From Verrucomicrobiota bacterium (GTDB lineage: Bacteria > Verrucomicrobiota > Verrucomicrobiia > Opitutales > Oceanipulchritudinaceae): 7,886 nucleotides of DNA. The notes under the pieces were generated by a model, which did not search any database, was not told the DNA's origin, and saw only the letters and a program-made list of their open reading frames with translations. Where the stretch lies: positions 1-7,886 of the forward strand of contig JAAAOD010000227.1 in the NCBI GenBank assembly GCA_009908535.1. The letters are read 5' to 3'. The translations under genes and the position numbers were made by a program. This document shows, in pieces, positions 4,866 through 7,886 of this stretch. Within the stretch, counting starts at the first letter, position 1, and every line of letters begins with the position of its first letter.

Positions 4866-7064
4866 GTGCAGGTCCTCCAGCCGCGCGGGCAGCCCGGTGT
4901 GGCGCTTCTGCTGTTCGGTGTTGCGTACCGCCATGCCCCATGCCGCCGGATCGCCGAGAACAACGACCTTTTTACGGCCCCGCGTGATGGCGGTGTAAAG
5001 GAGGTTCCGCTGCAGCAGGACGTAATGCTGCTTGAGGAGGGGAATGACGACGACCGGGAACTCGCTGCCCTGCGACTTGTGGATGGAGATGGCGTAGGCC
5101 AGCTCGAGGTCGATCATCTCCATGCGCTCGAGGTCGACCTCGCGGTTGTTGAAGGCCACCGCCACCGTGCCCGCGTCCGGCTGGACCTTGGTGACGGTGC
5201 CGAGGTCGCCGTTGAAAATGTTCTTGTCATAGTTGTTGCGCATCTGGATGACGCGGTCGCCGACGGAGAAGAAGGTGTCGCCGAAACGCACGCCCGCGGC
5301 CTCGGGGTTGAGCTTCTTCTGCAGGCGCGTATTGATTTCCCGGATACCGACAAGGCCGCGGTGCATGGGGGCGAGCACCTGCACGTCGCGAAGAACCGGA
5401 TACGACGGCAGCCGCTTCGGCATCCAGTCCGTGACGAGGTCCTCGAGAAATTCAATACACCGTCCGGGATCGGGCGCGCTCAGGAACTGCAGATCCCAGC
5501 GTGGGTCGAGTTCGTCCAGCTGGCGCGCGGTTTTCGGCGGGGAGGCCTGCCCGCCGAGGAGGGCGTGCGCGGTCGTGACGATGTTGCTGTGTTCGCTCTG
5601 GCGGAAAATCTGTTCGAGGCGGACGACCGGGACCCCTCCGTATTCGATCAGGTCCTTGAGGACGTTGCCGGGCCCGACGCTGGGGAGCTGGTTCACATCG
5701 CCGACGAGAAGCAGGTGCGTATCCGGCGAGAGGCCACGGAAAAGGGCGGCGGCGAGGGCGTTATCGAGCATGCTGGCCTCATCGACAATGACGAAGGCGG
5801 CCTTCAGCGGGTGGTCCTCGTCCACGGTGAAGCGGCCCTCGGCAGGGTCGAAACGGAGGAGCCGGTGCAGGGTGGCGGCGTTCTCGCCCGTGGATTCGGA
5901 GAGTCGCTGGGCCGCGCGCCCGGTGGGCGAGGCAAGGCTGAGCACCACCTTTTTCGCCTTCAGAATGGCGACAAGGCTGCGGAGGATGGTCGTCTTGCCG
6001 GTACCCGGACCTCCGGTGAGGATGGAGACCTTGCTCGTGAGGGCGGAGCGCAGCGCCTCCGCCTGTTCCGGGGCAAAGGCGATGCCGCTGCGTTCCTGCG
6101 CCCAGCGGATGGCCACCTCCACCTTGATGGGCGGAAGCGCGGAGCCGACGACGCGAAGACGGGCCAGCTGGGCCGCGATGGAGCGCTCGCGGGCGCGGTT
6201 GACCGGCAATTGCAGCAGGTCGGTACCCGGGACGGGCACGAGATGCCCGTCCTCGACAAGATGGCCGAGGTGCGGTTCCAGCTCCGTCTTTTCCACCTCG
6301 AGCAGGCGTTCGGCCTCCTCCAGGAGGATGCCGCGGGGGAGGGCGGTGTTGCCGGCGGATTCGAGGTCGCGGAGCACGTGGAGCAGGCCCGCCTCGAGGC
6401 GTTCCGGCGATTCAAAACCGAACCCGAGATTGCGGGCGATCTGGTCGGCGGTCTTGAAGCCGATCCCCTCGATTTCCCGTGCGGTGGTATAAGGATCCTG
6501 CAGCAGGATCTGCTTCGCCTGGCCGCCGTACTTTTTCACAAGGCGCAGGCAGTTGCGCACGGACACGCCGTAGGTCTGCAGGAAGAGCATGATTTCGCGG
6601 CTGGCGCGCTGCGTATCCCACGCCTGCTTGATCTCATGCGCGCGCTTGGGGCCGATGCCCTCGACCTCGCGCAGGCGCGCGGAATCCTCCTCGATGACGC
6701 TGAAGGTATCCTTTCCGAAAGCCTCGACGATCTTGCGCGCATAGGTTTTCCCGATGCCGGGAACAAGCCCGCTGCCGAGGTATTTGCGAATCCCATACAC
6801 CGAGGCGGGCAGGGTGGAGGCGCATTCGTTCACCTTGAACTGGCGTCCGTGCCGGGGATGGGTCTCCCAGAAGCCTTTCAGCTGCAGGGTCTCCCCGCAT
6901 TGCACCTGCGGCATGACCCCGGTGACGGTGTGGACGGAGCCGCTTTCCTCCCGCACCTCCCCGACGCAGAACTGGTTTTCCGGGTTGCTGTAAATGATGC
7001 GCTCGAGGACGCCTTCGAGGTGATCTTCGGGTTCGCCGGACCCGGCTGGCGGGCGAGCGCTCAT
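4824..7064 (-). CDS. recD2: RecD2-type (RecD-like) ATP-dependent DNA helicase
   Basis: A 746-residue superfamily 1B 5'-3' helicase with the RecD2 architecture. The N-terminal domain (about 15-85) is followed by helix-hairpin-helix segments at VPGIGKTYARKI (101-112), VEGIGPKRAHEI (134-145) and IEGIGFKTADQI (198-209). The RecA-like motor shows Walker A GGPGTGKTT (351-359), Walker B with VDEAS (427-431), motif III GDVNQLPSVG (455-464), IFRQ (486-489), NGDLG (618-622), the motif V block AISIHKSQGSEF (658-669) and motif VI NLLYTAITRGRKK (687-699). RecD2 proteins are found mostly in genomes lacking RecBC and act in replication fork maintenance and damage tolerance. No recB or recC is seen here. The ATG at 7064 lies 3 bases after the stop of the HAD gene, so both should share a transcript. 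A GGAGG is 17 bases upstream, too far for an ideal ribosome binding site, so translational coupling is plausible. The last 14 codons, including the stop, overlap the transporter gene on the other strand. Confidence 0.95.
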   Translation of the reverse strand: MSARPPAGSGEPEDHLEGVLERIIYSNPENQFCVGEVREESGSVHTVTGVMPQVQCGETLQLKGFWETHPRHGRQFKVNECASTLPASVYGIRKYLGSGLVPGIGKTYARKIVEAFGKDTFSVIEEDSARLREVEGIGPKRAHEIKQAWDTQRASREIMLFLQTYGVSVRNCLRLVKKYGGQAKQILLQDPYTTAREIEGIGFKTADQIARNLGFGFESPERLEAGLLHVLRDLESAGNTALPRGILLEEAERLLEVEKTELEPHLGHLVEDGHLVPVPGTDLLQLPVNRARERSIAAQLARLRVVGSALPPIKVEVAIRWAQERSGIAFAPEQAEALRSALTSKVSILTGGPGTGKTTILRSLVAILKAKKVVLSLASPTGRAAQRLSESTGENAATLHRLLRFDPAEGRFTVDEDHPLKAAFVIVDEASMLDNALAAALFRGLSPDTHLLLVGDVNQLPSVGPGNVLKDLIEYGGVPVVRLEQIFRQSEHSNIVTTAHALLGGQASPPKTARQLDELDPRWDLQFLSAPDPGRCIEFLEDLVTDWMPKRLPSYPVLRDVQVLAPMHRGLVGIREINTRLQKKLNPEAAGVRFGDTFFSVGDRVIQMRNNYDKNIFNGDLGTVTKVQPDAGTVAVAFNNREVDLERMEMIDLELAYAISIHKSQGSEFPVVVIPLLKQHYVLLQRNLLYTAITRGRKKVVVLGDPAAWGMAVRNTEQQKRHTGLPARLEDLHSAAGENTGDRAGV
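4830..4852 (+). terminator. Hairpin plus short T-run inside the convergent gene overlap
   Basis: ACCGGCG (4830-4836) pairs perfectly with CGCCGGT (4841-4847) around the loop CGAT, followed by A and four T (4848-4852). The shape is that of a weak intrinsic terminator for + strand transcription. It lies within the last codons of both the transporter and the helicase genes. Since the transporter stop is at 4863-4865, termination here would remove that stop from the message. The hairpin may therefore be only coding sequence, a pause site, or a 3'-end stabilising structure. On the - strand no T-run follows the hairpin. Confidence 0.3.
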
Positions 7065-7067
7065 CGC

Positions 7068-7757
7068 TCAGGCGGTCCGTTCCTCCGCACCGGGTAAGCC
7101 GAAGAGGTCGGTTCCCAGCTCGGGCAGGTCCCGGTACACCCCGGCGGCCTCCGTCTCTTCCCGCAATTGTTCGCGGGTATGGGACCCTGTCGCGACGGCA
7201 TAGCAGGGCATACCCACCACGGCGGCCGCATCCACATCGTAGGGAGAATCGCCGATCATGCAGGCCTCCGCCGCTTCGACGCCGAGTTCGCGCAGAACAT
7301 GATGGGTGAAGGCGGGTTGCGGCTTCCGGAACGGCGTGTCGAGCGTACCGTAAATGCCGTCGAGGCGGTGGGCGAGGCCGACATGGCCGAGGACGCGGCG
7401 GGCCCGGTCGCCTTCTTTGTTCGTGAAGACGGCCAGCTTCCAGCCGCGATCGTGCAGGGAATCGAGGATCCATTTCGCCCCGGGAAGAACGTCGATATCC
7501 TCATGCCAGATGCGGTCGAATTCCTCGCGGAAATGGACGACGGCCTCATCGACGAGGGGCTGGGGAATCAGCTTTCCGAAGGTCACGACAATAGAGCCGC
7601 CGACGGCCGCGCGTACCTGATCGTAGGTGACCGGTTCGAGCCCGAGCTTGTCGAGCGCGTAGCGGTAGCACCGGTAAATGGTGCGGAAATGGTCGATGAG
7701 CGTGCCGTCGAGGTCGAAAAGGACGGCTTTCAGGTTGGAATTCGACGGCGTACCCAC
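7068..7757 (-). CDS. HAD-superfamily phosphatase, phosphoglycolate phosphatase-like
   Basis: A 229-residue cytoplasmic HAD hydrolase with a helical cap between motifs I and II (subfamily I), the size of Gph/PpaX-type phosphatases. Motif I is FDLDGT (14-19) with nucleophile Asp15 and acid/base Asp17. Motif II is FTNKEG (111-116) with Thr112. Motif III Lys145 is in RKPQP (144-148). Motif IV GDSPYDVDAA (169-178) supplies Asp170 and Asp174 for magnesium. The most likely substrate is 2-phosphoglycolate, but pyrophosphate or another phosphate ester cannot be excluded. The GTG at 7757 is the only start codon placed suitably before motif I; no Shine-Dalgarno sequence precedes it. TTGACA is found on the same strand at 7794-7789. 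The gene ends 3 bases before the RecD2 start, forming a probable two-gene operon. Its start may overlap by 28 bases a gene that runs in from the window edge. Confidence 0.9.
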   Translation of the reverse strand: MGTPSNSNLKAVLFDLDGTLIDHFRTIYRCYRYALDKLGLEPVTYDQVRAAVGGSIVVTFGKLIPQPLVDEAVVHFREEFDRIWHEDIDVLPGAKWILDSLHDRGWKLAVFTNKEGDRARRVLGHVGLAHRLDGIYGTLDTPFRKPQPAFTHHVLRELGVEAAEACMIGDSPYDVDAAAVVGMPCYAVATGSHTREQLREETEAAGVYRDLPELGTDLFGLPGAEERTA

Positions 7758-7886
7758 GCGAGATAGAAGAGGTCAGGGCGCAAACCGTTGTCAACGCCCA
7801 TTGATACCCGGATTCGGGCGGTAAAAATATTCTTTTTGCCTTTGGGGACGCGGTAATAGACGAAGAAAGGGATGACCGAAGCGAAC
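7730..7886 (-). CDS. Possible C-terminal end of an unknown gene running off the window
   Basis: A - strand frame is open from the window edge to a TGA at 7732-7730, encoding about 51 residues. It starts FASVIPFFVYYRVPKG and ends DLFYLAWVRRRIPT, a pattern of hydrophobic and basic residues that could be a real protein end. It would overlap the start of the HAD gene by 28 bases. I do not recognise a family. Fifty open codons in GC-rich DNA are common by chance. The AT-richer patch at 7821-7840 could equally be non-coding promoter DNA, so this is a tentative call. Confidence 0.25.
   Translation of the reverse strand, partial: FASVIPFFVYYRVPKGKKNIFTARIRVSMGVDNGLRPDLFYLAWVRRRIPT
7758..7794 (-). 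promoter_or_regulatory. TTGACA box upstream of the HAD-recD2 operon
   Basis: Read on the - strand, TTGACAA lies at 7794-7788, with 31 bases between the hexamer and the GTG start at 7757. That matches the spacing seen before the SufE gene. No convincing -10 hexamer follows at 16-19 bases. If the box is a -35 element, transcription would begin at or beside the start codon, giving a leaderless message, which fits the absence of a ribosome binding site. Confidence 0.22.

Noticed and set aside
4866..7097. A 743-codon + strand open frame antisense to almost all of recD2, starting with GTG right after the transporter stop and in the same frame.
   Set aside because: The opposite strand encodes a complete RecD2 with all helicase motifs. 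The antisense translation has no recognisable domain and a biased Gly/Ala/Asp/Val-rich composition, as expected from the mirror of a GC-rich gene with few stops.
7807..7837. Small hairpin CCCG/CGGG followed downstream by A5 and T5 runs as a terminator.
   Set aside because: The stem is only 4 bp and the T-run is about 15 bases away, so it does not fit an intrinsic terminator.

Overview
GC-rich bacterial chromosomal DNA carrying seven complete protein genes, nearly wall to wall; no stretch over 300 bases lacks a gene. I see no RNA gene, IS element, CRISPR array or phage marker. Most genes lack a good Shine-Dalgarno sequence. The gene mix (orphan SufE, DUF4432 epimerase-like protein, CNT nucleoside transporter, RecD2) together with the weak ribosome binding sites would fit a Verrucomicrobiota-type genome. 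That is a guess from general resemblance, and no marker in the window fixes the taxonomy.

Layout. Bases 1-76 hold a terminator-like hairpin with a T-run, followed by a TTGACA box. Five genes then run on the + strand: an SDR oxidoreductase (77-814), a SufE-type sulfur acceptor (864-1289), a TatD-family metal hydrolase (1320-2150), a DUF4432 aldose-epimerase-like protein (2163-3353) and a concentrative nucleoside transporter of the NupC/CNT family (3513-4865). The first four are separated by only 49, 30 and 12 bases and may share transcripts. The transporter follows a 159-base gap. That gap holds a GC-rich repeat-like element with short terminal inverted repeats, then a TATAAC box in the loop of a 6-bp palindrome.

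Two genes run on the - strand: a HAD phosphatase similar to phosphoglycolate phosphatase (7757-7068) and, 3 bases downstream, a RecD2-type helicase (7064-4824). The recD2-like gene meets the transporter tail to tail and overlaps it by 42 bases, with a hairpin inside the shared coding sequence. Bases 7758-7886 hold no complete gene. A frame open to the window edge may be the C-terminus of another - strand gene.

How they may work together. The DUF4432/CNT pair suggests uptake of nucleosides and handling of their sugar moiety. The HAD/RecD2 pair, and perhaps TatD, can be linked to DNA-damage metabolism. SufE belongs to Fe-S cluster assembly, but no other suf gene is visible. I found no convincing new multi-gene system. 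The more interesting signals are the coding overlap with its hairpin, the intergenic repeat and palindrome, and the recurring TTGACA boxes.
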